Part shown: positions 27,558 through 36,258 of the stretch, one piece after another
Layout of the letters: every line of letters starts with the position of its first letter
How positions within the stretch are numbered: position 1 is the first letter of the stretch
Source: CAWBJP01 sp963789165
Lineage (GTDB): Bacteria > Actinomycetota > Acidimicrobiia > IMCC26256 > BP-133
DNA: 64,000 nucleotides
Assembly: GCA_963789165.1 (NCBI GenBank)
Contig: CAWBJP010000004.1
Coordinates: forward strand, 113,359-177,358
Direction of reading: 5' to 3'
Made by a program: the position numbers and the translations under genes
The notes under the pieces: generated by a model
What the model saw: only the letters and a program-made list of their open reading frames with translations
Told to the model about the DNA's origin: nothing
Databases searched by the model: none

Positions 27558-28766
27558 CTACTGGCTGAGGATGCAGAGGACCCCCGTCCAGTCGAGGGGC
27601 TGAACCTCCCCCGCCACTTTGGCGATCTCGATGGCCGAGTACATGCCCAGCAGCGGTGTCCGGGAGCCGACCGTCCGCTGGATCTCGGCCGCCTCCTCCT
27701 CGTCCGTTCCGCTCAACATGCTGATCCGCCCGGCGCAGTCGACGTACAGGGCCAGGATCGGCTGGCGGTCGCCGATCCGCTGGTAGAGCTGGTTGACCTT
27801 CTCCTCCATGTAGCCGAAGTCGATGCTGCGGCGCATGAGCTGGATCTCGGTCCCGGCCTTCAGGTCGTTCTCGAACATCATGAGCCCGCTCCGCTGTTCG
27901 TCGATGGCCATGACCAGGCGGTTCTGGTACTCCTCCTCGTTGAAGGTCCCGAACTTCTCGCCCCGGTTGATTCCGAAGGTGACGTAGAGCGGGTAGTCCT
28001 CCGAGGGCTTGCCGGAGGAACCCCCGAGGAGCTCGGCCACCATGTCCACCGCCGGCATGCCGTCGATCTCCAGGACCACGTGCCGGTCGACTTTGGTCAC
28101 CGTGTGGTAGCCGCTGGCCGGCCGGCAGCCGTGCATGATCACGGTGTCCATCCGCAGGCCGCCGGAGAGGACCAGGCCGATGGCGCTGCCCTGTTCGATC
28201 CGGTCGTCGAACCACTGATGGCCGGTGTCGCCCTCCATCCCCCCGAACATCCCGATCCCCGCCATCGCCGGCCAGGTGCCGAGCCCGAAGCCCATCCCCT
28301 CCAGGAGGGGCGTGGCCAGGTTGAGCGACCAGCCCGCGGTCGCCATCTCCTTGATCGAGTCGTACATGAGGAAGAGGCTGGGATCGCCCCGGTACTCCTT
28401 GCTCCGGATCTGCTTCCCCAGCGCCAGGCCGACCTCGAACTCGTTGTCGGGCAGCGGGCCCTCTATGAACAGGTCGATGTCGTCGCCCGGGCCGGCGGCG
28501 AGCACGGCCACACCGACCTCGAAGCCGTCGTAGCCCAGGTAGTCCCGGGTCACCACGCCCATGGTGTTGCCGCCGGCGATCCGGGTCGCCGGCCCGGCGA
28601 CGGACCGCAGCCCGTCCCGCAGCTGGGCGGCGTCGTGCTTGGACGTGGCGAACATCAGGGCCAGGTCGCAGGCCTCGGTCCCGGCCTGGGCCAGGGCCGC
28701 CCGGGTCGCCTCGATGGCCGCCTCCGTGGACGTCGGATTCACGCTGTGGCCGACACCTGCTCGCAT
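27558..28766 (-). CDS. FIST sensor protein, first and only intact copy
   Basis: 402-residue cytosolic protein: FIST_N about 1-205 (MRAGVGHSVNP, ALMFATSKHD, RIAGGNTMGVVTRD, FIEGPLPDNEFEVG, GMFGGMEGDTGHQWFDD) and FIST_C about 220-390 (YHTVTKVD, YVTFGINRGE, EQRSGLMMFENDLKAG, LALYVDCAGR, LLGMYSAIEI, TGVLCILSQ). FIST proteins are thought to sense small metabolites and feed two-component systems. AAGGAG lies 6 nt before the ATG. It starts 99 bp after the kinase stop on the same strand, so it probably partners with that kinase. Confidence 0.9.
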   Translation of the reverse strand: MRAGVGHSVNPTSTEAAIEATRAALAQAGTEACDLALMFATSKHDAAQLRDGLRSVAGPATRIAGGNTMGVVTRDYLGYDGFEVGVAVLAAGPGDDIDLFIEGPLPDNEFEVGLALGKQIRSKEYRGDPSLFLMYDSIKEMATAGWSLNLATPLLEGMGFGLGTWPAMAGIGMFGGMEGDTGHQWFDDRIEQGSAIGLVLSGGLRMDTVIMHGCRPASGYHTVTKVDRHVVLEIDGMPAVDMVAELLGGSSGKPSEDYPLYVTFGINRGEKFGTFNEEEYQNRLVMAIDEQRSGLMMFENDLKAGTEIQLMRRSIDFGYMEEKVNQLYQRIGDRQPILALYVDCAGRISMLSGTDEEEAAEIQRTVGSRTPLLGMYSAIEIAKVAGEVQPLDWTGVLCILSQ

Positions 28767-28826
28767 GGCCGCTCCTTTGTCTCTCCGGCTGCCGCAGACG
28801 ATAAGTGAGCGAGCCCGATCGGGCAT

Positions 28827-28851
28827 CGTGGAAAGTACGTAGACCCGGTAC
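28827..28851 (-). promoter_or_regulatory. Repeated element upstream of first FIST copy
   Basis: cgtggaaagtacgtag-accc-ggtac lies 61 bp upstream of the first FIST ATG, in the 99-bp gap after the kinase gene. The shared 16-bp core with 26250-26273 and presence only before copies 1 and 3 suggest a promoter or regulator site duplicated with a two-gene block. Confidence 0.45.
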
Positions 28852-28865
28852 CGATTTCCTTCGGG

Positions 28866-31671
28866 TCAGAGGTCGAGCTCCGACGCCCGCTTGGCCAGCT
28901 CGACCTTGGAGCGGACCCCGAGCTTGTCGTAGACGCGGGCCAGGTGGGTCTCCACCGTGCGCTCGGCGATGAAGAGCAGGCCGGCGATCTCCCGGGCGGT
29001 GTGGCCGTCGGCGGCCAGTCGGGCCACCTCCCGTTCCCGCGGAGTGAGGGAGGTGGGGCCCGAGCCGGTCGGACCCGCGCCGGCGCCGGCGACTTCCAGG
29101 ATCTCGAAGGCGTCGACGGGCTCCGCGATGCCCGGAAGGGTGAGGGTGAGGGCCCGGGCCCGTACCCGGTCCTGGACCAGCGCGTGGGTGGTGAACCCGC
29201 ATACGATCCCGTCCGGTTCGGCCTGGGCCCGGAGGCGGGCGGCGACGTTGATCGGCGTTCCGATGGCCGTGTAGCTCTGGAGCTGGTCGCTGCCGAACAC
29301 GCCCACCGTGCAGTACCCGGTGTTGATCCCGATCCGGACGCCGAAGTCGCGGCTCACGCCCCGCCGGCGCCACCGGGCCCGGAGCTCGTGGACCGTGGAC
29401 CGCATGGCCCAGGCGCTGCGGACCGCCGCCCACGCCTCGTCCTCCGGATCACCGCGCACCGGAACCCCGTAGAGCACCATGACCTCGTCGCCGATGAACT
29501 TGTCCACCGTGCCGCCGTGAGCGACGGCCACGGCGGCCATCTCCCGGAGGAAGTCGTTCACGACGGCGGAGACCTCTTCGGGTTCGAGGCGGTCGGAGAG
29601 CGCCGTGAACCCGACCATGTCGGCGAACAGCGCCGTTACCCGCCGGCGCTCGAACTGCTCGGGCTGGCCGATCTGGCCCTGCATCACGGCCTCGGCCAGG
29701 GCGGCGGGCAGGAAGCGGCGGAGCTCACCGGTGCGGACCAGCTCGCCCACCTGCTCCTCGACCTTGGCCTCCAGCCGCCGGTTGAGCCGCTCCAGCTCGC
29801 GCTCCTGGGCCCGGCTGCGGAGCAGGGCCCGGACGCGGGCCAGGAGCTCGCCCTCGTGGAAGGGCTTGGCCAGGTAGTCGTCTGCCCCGGCGTCCAGGCT
29901 CTCGATGCGGGACTCGGCCGCGGCCCGGGCGGTGAGGAAGATGACCGGCACGGAGCCCAGGTCGGCGTCGCCTCGCAGCTCCGCCAGCAGCCCCCGTCCA
30001 CTCACGCGGGGCATCATCTCGTCCGACAGGATCAGGTCCGGCTGGTAGAGGCGGGCCTTCTCGAGCCCGTCTTGGCCGTCCACGGCCAGGAAGACGTTGT
30101 AGTGGGGCGCGAGGAGGTCGGCCACGTACCGGCGGAGGTCGGGGTTGTCCTCGACGTAGAGGATGGTGGCCACGTTCGCGTCCAAGGTCTGCGACGTCTG
30201 CTCGTTGGGCTGGCGGACCGACTCCTGATCGGCGCCCACGTCCACGGCCGTGGGGCGGTCGACCATCGGCGGGGGCGAGCCGTCCCCGGGCACGGTGTCA
30301 ACGACCGTCGCCGGGCTGAGATGGCCCTTGCCCAACGGGATGGTCACCGTGAAGCGGCTGCCCTCGCCGTACTCGCTCTGGGCGCTCACCGTGCCGCCGT
30401 GGAGCTTGGTGATCTCCTTCACCAGGGCCAGTCCTATGCCGGTTCCTTCGAACTGGCGAGCCTCGCCTCCGTCCGCCTGCCGGAACCGGTCGAACACCCG
30501 GGTGAGCTCGTCGTGCTTGATGCCCACCCCCGTGTCCCGCACCGACAGGACGAAGGATTGCCCCTCGATGGCGGTGGATACCTCGACGTGGCCCTCGGGG
30601 GTGAACTTGACGGCGTTGGACAGGAGGTTGTTCACCAGCCGGTCGAACTTCTCCCGGTCGACGAACAGCGACGTCCCGCCCGCGCCGGCGGCCAGATCGG
30701 TGCGGAGGTCGACCCCTCGTTTCTCGGCCAGGGGCCGGAACTGCGCCACCCGTTCGGCCACGAACCGGTCGACCTCGGGGAAGGGGGCCGCCCGCAGCTG
30801 CATCTCTCCCGCCTCGAACTTGGTCAGGTCGAGGATCTGGTTGATGAGCTCGAGCAACCGGCGCTGGTTGCGGTGCATGACCTCGGTCAGCTCGAGGACC
30901 TTCTCGGGGACCTCTCCCGCCGCGCCCGTGGCGGATCTGCTCGAGCGGGCCCAGTGTGAGCATGAGCGGCGTGCGGAACTCGTGGGAGATGTTGGCGAAG
31001 AACTCCGTCTTGACCCGGTCCATCTCCTCCAGCACAGCGAGGCGGAGATTCCGGATCGACGCCGAGATCAGCCCGGCGACGGCGACGAAGGTGTCCACGT
31101 CGCCCTGGTCCAGCGGCGGGTAGGTCGGCCGTGCCTCCCTCAATTGGCCGGACAGGAGCAACCCGATGGGCTCGGCCTCCCCCATCACCGGTACGCACAC
31201 GAAGAAGGGGAGGTCCAGCTTGGTCCTGATCTCCTCGATCAGGGGCGTCGGTTCGGTCGCCCGGTTCACGAGGAGGAACCCCTGACCGCTGGTGATGTCC
31301 TCGGGGAACTCCAGGTCGAGCTCCCGCAGGCGCTCGGCCGTCTCGGTGTGGAAGCCGACCCACTGCGCCGGCCGGAAGTGGCCTCTCTCCGTGGTGGGGG
31401 TGAGGACCACGGTCCGCTCCATGCCCCGGATGGCGTTCAGGGTGATCTCGAAGATGGACGAGACGTCCTGGTGGACACCGACCGACTGCTGCAGCTCGGA
31501 GAGCACGGCAAACCCCCGGCGCTTCTGCGCCAGGGCGTAGCCCAGTCCCTGGATGCGCAGCTGGAGCTGCTGGTTCTCTCCCGCCAGTTCGTCGAGCTGG
31601 CGCCGGTAGTACTCGAGCTCGCCCGGCTCCCCGGTTCTCTCCGTGCCCCGTCCTTCCGGTTCGGTGGTCAT
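28866..31671 (-). pseudogene. GAF-histidine kinase-receiver-class III cyclase-LuxR hybrid, one +1 frameshift
   Basis: About 935 residues if one extra base near 30920 is removed. Order: coiled coil (18-60), GAF (60-210), HisKA with FFANISHEFRTPL (phospho-His230), HATPase (NNLLSNAVKFTPEG, DTGVGI, GTGIGLALVKEI), receiver (phospho-Asp in DLILSDEMMP about 550, FLTAR, AKPF), class III cyclase (ALFADMVGFT, VDKFIGDEV with both metal Asp; YTAIGTPINVAARL with a Thr at the usual Asp specificity position, as in class IIIb adenylyl cyclases), and a LuxR helix-turn-helix (LTPREREVARLAADG, AERTVETHLARVYDKLG). The frame break lies just after GPLEQI, between the His box and the rest of HisKA. Sits between TetR (21 bp) and the FIST array. 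Confidence 0.88.
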
Positions 31672-31692
31672 GGGGGCGGGGCGACGCGGGCC

Positions 31693-32364
31693 CTATCCCG
31701 ACCGGGACGCGGCGGTGGAGCGGCGGCGGGGTTTCGGCGTGTCGGCCGTCATCTGGAGGAGGCCGCTGTCGAGCAGGTCGAGGGCTTCGGCCACCAGGCT
31801 GGGGAGATGGGCCTGGCCACCGCCCTCCAGCCACACCCCGAAGGCGGCCCGGGTCGCCCCCAGGGTGGTGGCGGCCACCACCACCGGACGGAGGTCACCG
31901 TGGGCGTCAACCCCCAGGTGCTCGGCCACCATCTCGGAGACGGCCTGCTCCCAGTCCCGCTGCAACATCAGGCTCCGGGCCTGGAGGGAGGGTGTGCCCC
32001 GCATCACCCGCGCCCTCAGCAGCAGGCGTTCGCGGTCCTCCTCGTAGGTGCCGGTCATCGACATGAGAGCGTGGCGGAGAGCGGTGAGGATGGGCTCCGA
32101 CGGGGGTCGGGCGGCCAGCGCGGCGCGCAGTTCGGCCAGGCGCCGGGGATGGTCGGAGAGGAGGACGTCCTCCTTGGAGGCGTAGTAGCGGAAGAAGGTG
32201 CGGCGGGAGATCTCGGCCGCGGCGGCGATGTCGTCGACGGTGGTGGCGTCGAAGCCCCGTTCCAGGAACAGGCCGAGGGCGACCTCCTCCAGCTGGGCCG
32301 CCGTCCGGCGCCGGTGACGCTCCCGCAGCCCGGGAGGGGACTCCTCGGGTTCCTCTTCGCTCAC
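31693..32364 (-). CDS. TetR family transcriptional regulator
   Basis: 223 residues with N-terminal HTH (TTVDDIAAAAEISRRTFFRYYASKEDVLL) and a C-terminal ligand domain of the MftR-like group. GTG 32364 preceded by GGGAGG. Its stop is 21 bp before the kinase start, so it may be the first gene of the kinase-FIST operon, or autoregulate. The basic tail (TPKPRRRSTAASRSG) is unusual. Confidence 0.87.
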   Translation of the reverse strand: MSEEEPEESPPGLRERHRRRTAAQLEEVALGLFLERGFDATTVDDIAAAAEISRRTFFRYYASKEDVLLSDHPRRLAELRAALAARPPSEPILTALRHALMSMTGTYEEDRERLLLRARVMRGTPSLQARSLMLQRDWEQAVSEMVAEHLGVDAHGDLRPVVVAATTLGATRAAFGVWLEGGGQAHLPSLVAEALDLLDSGLLQMTADTPKPRRRSTAASRSG

Positions 32365-32444
32365 TGGCCGACCTCCCTGCGGGAGGGCTTTCGGTGGTCT
32401 TGGGCGAGGACGTGCGAGAGAACCATTGAGGATGATCTTATTCT

Positions 32445-33356
32445 TTGGCCTCCGTGGACCTGCGCTGCGCCGTCTGGGCGCGTACCGAGGCCGTCGATCC
32501 CATCGGCACGGCCGGCTGCTACGCCGGCTTCCTCGGCGTGGACTGGCGCCGGCCCTGGCCCCGGGATGTGAGCGAGGTCGTGGCCCTGGCGCCGCTGGTG
32601 GCGGCCGCCGCCGAGCGGGGCTTGCGCCTCCAGGGCCTGCTCCCCGTCGACGGGGCGAAGACGGCCCGGGTCGTGCTCTACCAGGCCGGTCCCGGGCCGG
32701 GCTTCGACACCTACCGGCGCTCCGAGGCGGAGTGCGCCCCCGACGAGGTGGTGGCCGCCGCCCTCGATCTTCTCGGCCGCGATCCCGCGGCGGCGACGGC
32801 CGCGCCGCCCGGCGCTGATGTCCTGGTCTGCACCCACGGCCGGCGCGACATCTGTTGCGGGTCAAGGGGGACGGCCCTGCTCGGTGAGATCGACGAAGCC
32901 GGCCCGCTGTCCGAGACGAGCCGGCTGTGGGCCACGACCCACACCGGCGGGCACCGCTTCGCCCCCAATGCCATTGTGCTGCCCGAAGGCACCGTGTGGG
33001 GCTTCCTCGACGCCGAGCGACTCCGGGGGATCGTCCGCCGGGAGGGGCCGGTCGACGACCTCCTCCCCCACTACCGGGGCTGCGCCGGCCTCGGCTCACC
33101 GGCCCTGCAGGCCCTGGAGCGGTCCGTCCTGGCCGAGGTGGGCTGGGACCTCTTCGACTGCCGGCGTACGGGGACCGAGCTGGGCGGGGGGCGCGTCCGC
33201 CTCGACGTCGCCGGGCCGGACGGGGCCACCCGGTCCTGGGAGGCCGTGGTGGTCACGGCCCGCCTCCTGCCCGTCCCCGAGTGCGGCCAGCCCGCCGAGG
33301 CGGCGAAGAAGCACGAGCCCGAGCTAGCGGTGACGGACTTCGCCCCAAGGTGGTAG
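32445..33356 (+). CDS. Sucrase/ferredoxin-like family protein
   Basis: 303 residues. The C-terminal half has the thioredoxin-like 2Fe-2S signature region VLVCTHGRRDICCGSRG and RLWATTHTGGHRFAPNAIV. The family is widespread in actinobacteria with unestablished function, perhaps electron transfer. TTG 32445 or GTG 32454 could be the start; the former places GAGG at a better distance. Divergent from TetR. Confidence 0.82.
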   Translation: MASVDLRCAVWARTEAVDPIGTAGCYAGFLGVDWRRPWPRDVSEVVALAPLVAAAAERGLRLQGLLPVDGAKTARVVLYQAGPGPGFDTYRRSEAECAPDEVVAAALDLLGRDPAAATAAPPGADVLVCTHGRRDICCGSRGTALLGEIDEAGPLSETSRLWATTHTGGHRFAPNAIVLPEGTVWGFLDAERLRGIVRREGPVDDLLPHYRGCAGLGSPALQALERSVLAEVGWDLFDCRRTGTELGGGRVRLDVAGPDGATRSWEAVVVTARLLPVPECGQPAEAAKKHEPELAVTDFAPRW

Positions 33357-33386
33357 CGATTTACGCCCTGTCAGGGCGTAAATCGC
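33356..33386. terminator. Perfect 15-bp palindrome between convergent genes
   Basis: GCGATTTACGCCCTG, a single T, then the exact complement. It begins at the last base of the upstream stop codon and lies 25 bp before the thiolase stop. Position suggests a bidirectional terminator although no T-run follows; a DNA-binding site is an alternative. Confidence 0.6.
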
Positions 33387-33410
33387 GGACACCTGCGAGG
33401 GCGGCGGAGC

Positions 33411-34619
33411 TCAGGCGCTGGGTTCGGTGCCGACCACGGAGACGAAGGACACGGCGTCGCCGGGACCGCCGCCCAGGTTGTGGGTGAGGCCCAGCTTCTT
33501 GCCCGCCTCCACCGTCTTGATGCGCCGGTCCTCGGGCGCCTCGCCCCGCAGCTGGAGCCAGCACTCGAACATCATCCGCAGCCCCGACGCCCCGATGGGG
33601 TGCCCGAACGCCTTCAGGCCACCGTCGGGGTTGACGGGGAGGTCGCCGTGGAGGTCGTAGGTGCCGGCCAGCACCTCCTTCCAGCCGAAGCCCCGCTCGG
33701 CGAAGCCGAGGTCCTCCATGAGGACGAGCTCGGTGGGGGTGAAGCAGTCGTGGACCTCGGCCATGGCCAGCTGGGCCCGGGGGTCGGTCACCCCGGCCTG
33801 GGCGTAGGCGTCGGCGGCGCTGGTCACCACCTCGGGGAAGGTGGTGTAGTCGTAGCCGGGGTCGATGCTGCCCGATCCCATCCCGGACACGAACGACAAC
33901 CCCTTCACGTACAAGGGCTTGTCGGTGTAGCGGTGGGCGTCCTCGGCCCGGACCACGATGGCCGCGGCGGAGCCGTCGGACACCCCCGAGCAGTCGAAGA
34001 TGCCGAGCTGGCCGGCCACCAGCGGCGAGCACGAGATGGCCTCCTTGGCCACCTCCTTGCGGAACTGGGCCCGGGGGTTCTTCGCCCCGTTGGCGTGGTT
34101 CTTCCAGGCGATGCGGGTCAGGACGTCCTTCATCTCGTCGGGGTCGACGCCGTACTTCTTGGCGTAGGCCGGAGCCAGGAGGCTGAAGTTGGCCGGGGCC
34201 GTGATCTCGCCCAGGGGCCCGCCGGTACCGTCGTCGGCGGGGCCGGGGACCACCAGGCCGGAGAAGCCGCTGTCCTTCAGCTTCTCGACCCCGATGGCCA
34301 TCACCATGTCGTAGGCGCCGCTGGCCACGGCATAGCAGGCGTTGCGCAACGCCTCGGAGCCCGTGGCGCAGTAGTTCTCCACGTGGGTCACCGGCTTGTG
34401 GATGCGCAGCGGCCGGGACAGGGTCAGGCCCGAGAAGCCGGAGGCGATGGTGCCCAGCCAGAAGGCGTCGATGTCGTCGAGGGCCACTCCGGCCGAGGCG
34501 ATCGTCTCGTTGGTGGCGTCGATCAGCATGTCGTCCACCGAGCGGTCCCAGTGCTCGCCGAAGGGCGTGCACCCCATCCCGATGATGGCCACCCGGTCGC
34601 GGATGCCTCTTGATGCCAC
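33411..34619 (-). CDS. Thiolase family acetyl-CoA acetyltransferase (SCP-x-like)
   Basis: 402 residues: nucleophile Cys in HVENYCATGSEALRNA, VHDCFTPTE and GHPIGASG as the His/Cys active-site blocks. This subfamily of thiolases, found beside DUF35 proteins, cleaves or forms acyl-CoA chains, often in steroid or fatty-acid side-chain metabolism. GTG start overlaps the stop of the HMG-CoA-synthase/DUF35 gene (TAGTGG). Confidence 0.9.
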   Translation of the reverse strand: MASRGIRDRVAIIGMGCTPFGEHWDRSVDDMLIDATNETIASAGVALDDIDAFWLGTIASGFSGLTLSRPLRIHKPVTHVENYCATGSEALRNACYAVASGAYDMVMAIGVEKLKDSGFSGLVVPGPADDGTGGPLGEITAPANFSLLAPAYAKKYGVDPDEMKDVLTRIAWKNHANGAKNPRAQFRKEVAKEAISCSPLVAGQLGIFDCSGVSDGSAAAIVVRAEDAHRYTDKPLYVKGLSFVSGMGSGSIDPGYDYTTFPEVVTSAADAYAQAGVTDPRAQLAMAEVHDCFTPTELVLMEDLGFAERGFGWKEVLAGTYDLHGDLPVNPDGGLKAFGHPIGASGLRMMFECWLQLRGEAPEDRRIKTVEAGKKLGLTHNLGGGPGDAVSFVSVVGTEPSA

Positions 34620-36130
34620 TAGGAAACCTCCTTCATGGACGGCGCCTGGTCGGCGCCGCTGTCTGTCTGCAAGTCAGACCCTGCGGGTCTGACTTTCCAG
34701 AAGTAGTTGTGAACACCGGCCGCCGTCGCCATCTTCCGGAACGTCGGCTCGACCCGGTCGCCGATGCCCACCGAGGCCGGGTCCACGTCGGTGAGCTGGC
34801 ACTTGAAGCGGCCGCCGCCGTCGAAGTCCACCACCGCCGCCACCAGGGGCGGGCTCGGCGTGTAGGCCAGACGGTCGATGGTGTAGGTGGCCACCGTGGC
34901 GGCCACATCGGCCATGGGGGCGTCGACCATGCGGTCGACGGAGTGGCACGACATGCACACCCGCACCGGAGGCAGGTGCACCGCCCCGCACGACTCGCAG
35001 CGGCTGCCCACGAAGCCGAACTTGTAGCGGGTGGAGCGGTGGGTGGGCGGGGCGGCCGGGGGCAAGGGATCGGGCCGGCGGGGCGGTTCCTTGGCCAGCA
35101 TGCCCCGCCACGACAGGAACTGGGCGTAGCGCAGATCGTCGCGCCCGCCCGCGATCTGGGCGGCGACGGGCTTGGCCGGCGAGTGGGCGGCGATGGCGTC
35201 GGTGGTGCGCAGCACGAGGGCGCAGGCCCCGTCGGCGAGGACGACCACCACGATGGTCTGGCCGGGGGTGGCCCGGTCGAGCACGTCGGCCAGCACGATG
35301 CCGGCCTGGGCCGTGCCGGCATTGCCGATGGCCGCCGAGAGATCGTTGGCCAGCGCTTCGGGGCGCACCCCCGAGGTGGTGGCGAAGCGGCGCACGGCCC
35401 GGCCGGCCAGACCCGAGACGACCAGGTGGTCGACGTCGCCGGGGGTGAGGCCGGCCTGCTTGAGGGCGTCGGCGAAGGCGGCGTCGGCCAGCGGGCCGTA
35501 GATGTGCTCGCCGAAGCGCTCCTCCCACACCCGGGAGGCGTCGGCCCCGGGGAGGCGCCAGCGGTCGAGGAACTCGTCGGTGGTCGCGGCGCTGGCCACC
35601 ACCTCGGCCAGCACCGGCGCGCCGGCGCCGGAGCCCCCGGCCTTTCCGGGGGACACCCCCGAGCCCCCGGGGGCACCGCCAAAGAGGAGGGCCACGGCCC
35701 CGTCACCGCCGTCACGCTCGTCCGCCCCGCCGGCCAGGCCGGTCCGGATGTCGGCCAGGACGGCCAGGGCGGGGACGGGCGAGTCGGAGGCGGCCAGCAC
35801 GGCGCCCACCCCCGAGCGCACCGACCCGGCCATGTCGACGGCCAGCGCCGAGGCCGGCAGGTCCAGGGCCGCGTGGATCACGGTGGCGTTGGTCTTGTCC
35901 AGGTACGGCGGGCTGGCGGTGGCGAAGAAGACCCGCTGCGGACGGGCCTCGTCGGGCACGGTGCGCAGGGCGTTGCGGGCCGCCTCCACCCCCATGGACG
36001 TGGCGTCCTCGTCGTAGGAGGCCACCGCCCGGGTCCCCTTGCCCCCGCCCTCCCCGAGAACGGCGGCGATCTCGGAGCGCTTCAGGCGGAAGTAGGGAAT
36101 GTAGGCGCCGTAGCCGACAAGCCCAGCCAT
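34619..36130 (-). CDS. HMG-CoA-synthase-like protein fused to DUF35 OB-fold domain
   Basis: 503 residues. Residues 1-345 have the thiolase fold of HMG-CoA synthase (GLVGYGAYIPYFRLKR, YDEDATSMGVEAARNAL, FGEHIYGPLADAAF, ALANDLSAAIGNAG); residues 370-480 are a rubredoxin-like zinc ribbon (CESCGAVHLPPVRVCMSC) and OB fold. The nucleophile Cys of true HMGS falls in a segment reading DMAGSVRSG, with Ser, so catalysis may reside in the partner thiolase. RBS AGGAGGT precedes ATG 36130. DUF35 domains bind acyl-CoA for thiolases. Confidence 0.82.
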   Translation of the reverse strand: MAGLVGYGAYIPYFRLKRSEIAAVLGEGGGKGTRAVASYDEDATSMGVEAARNALRTVPDEARPQRVFFATASPPYLDKTNATVIHAALDLPASALAVDMAGSVRSGVGAVLAASDSPVPALAVLADIRTGLAGGADERDGGDGAVALLFGGAPGGSGVSPGKAGGSGAGAPVLAEVVASAATTDEFLDRWRLPGADASRVWEERFGEHIYGPLADAAFADALKQAGLTPGDVDHLVVSGLAGRAVRRFATTSGVRPEALANDLSAAIGNAGTAQAGIVLADVLDRATPGQTIVVVVLADGACALVLRTTDAIAAHSPAKPVAAQIAGGRDDLRYAQFLSWRGMLAKEPPRRPDPLPPAAPPTHRSTRYKFGFVGSRCESCGAVHLPPVRVCMSCHSVDRMVDAPMADVAATVATYTIDRLAYTPSPPLVAAVVDFDGGGRFKCQLTDVDPASVGIGDRVEPTFRKMATAAGVHNYFWKVRPAGSDLQTDSGADQAPSMKEVS

Positions 36131-36258
36131 GCGACCTCCTGGAATCTTCACCCCGGCCTTCACCGCCAGGCAAGCCTGGCGGGGACCCCGGGTACGGTGA
36201 GTTGCACCACGCTACTTTCTGCCCGAGTGGCCGTCCGACTCGGGACGCGCTGCGTGTC

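Larger units (their letters stand above)
22534..28766 (-). repeat. Five-gene tandem FIST array
   Basis: Five copies of one gene, head to tail, start-to-start distances 1260, 1270, 1247 and 1246 bp and intergenic gaps of 51, 59, 38 and 36 bp. Each copy corresponds to exactly 402 codons plus stop once single-base indels are discounted. Copies at 23.7 and 25.0 kb are the most alike. All lie in the same direction as the upstream sensor kinase and TetR gene. Confidence 0.93.

Noticed and set aside
22534..28766. FIST array as CRISPR, satellite DNA or an insertion-sequence array
   Set aside because: Each unit is a full 402-codon gene with its own RBS; there are no terminal repeats or transposase.
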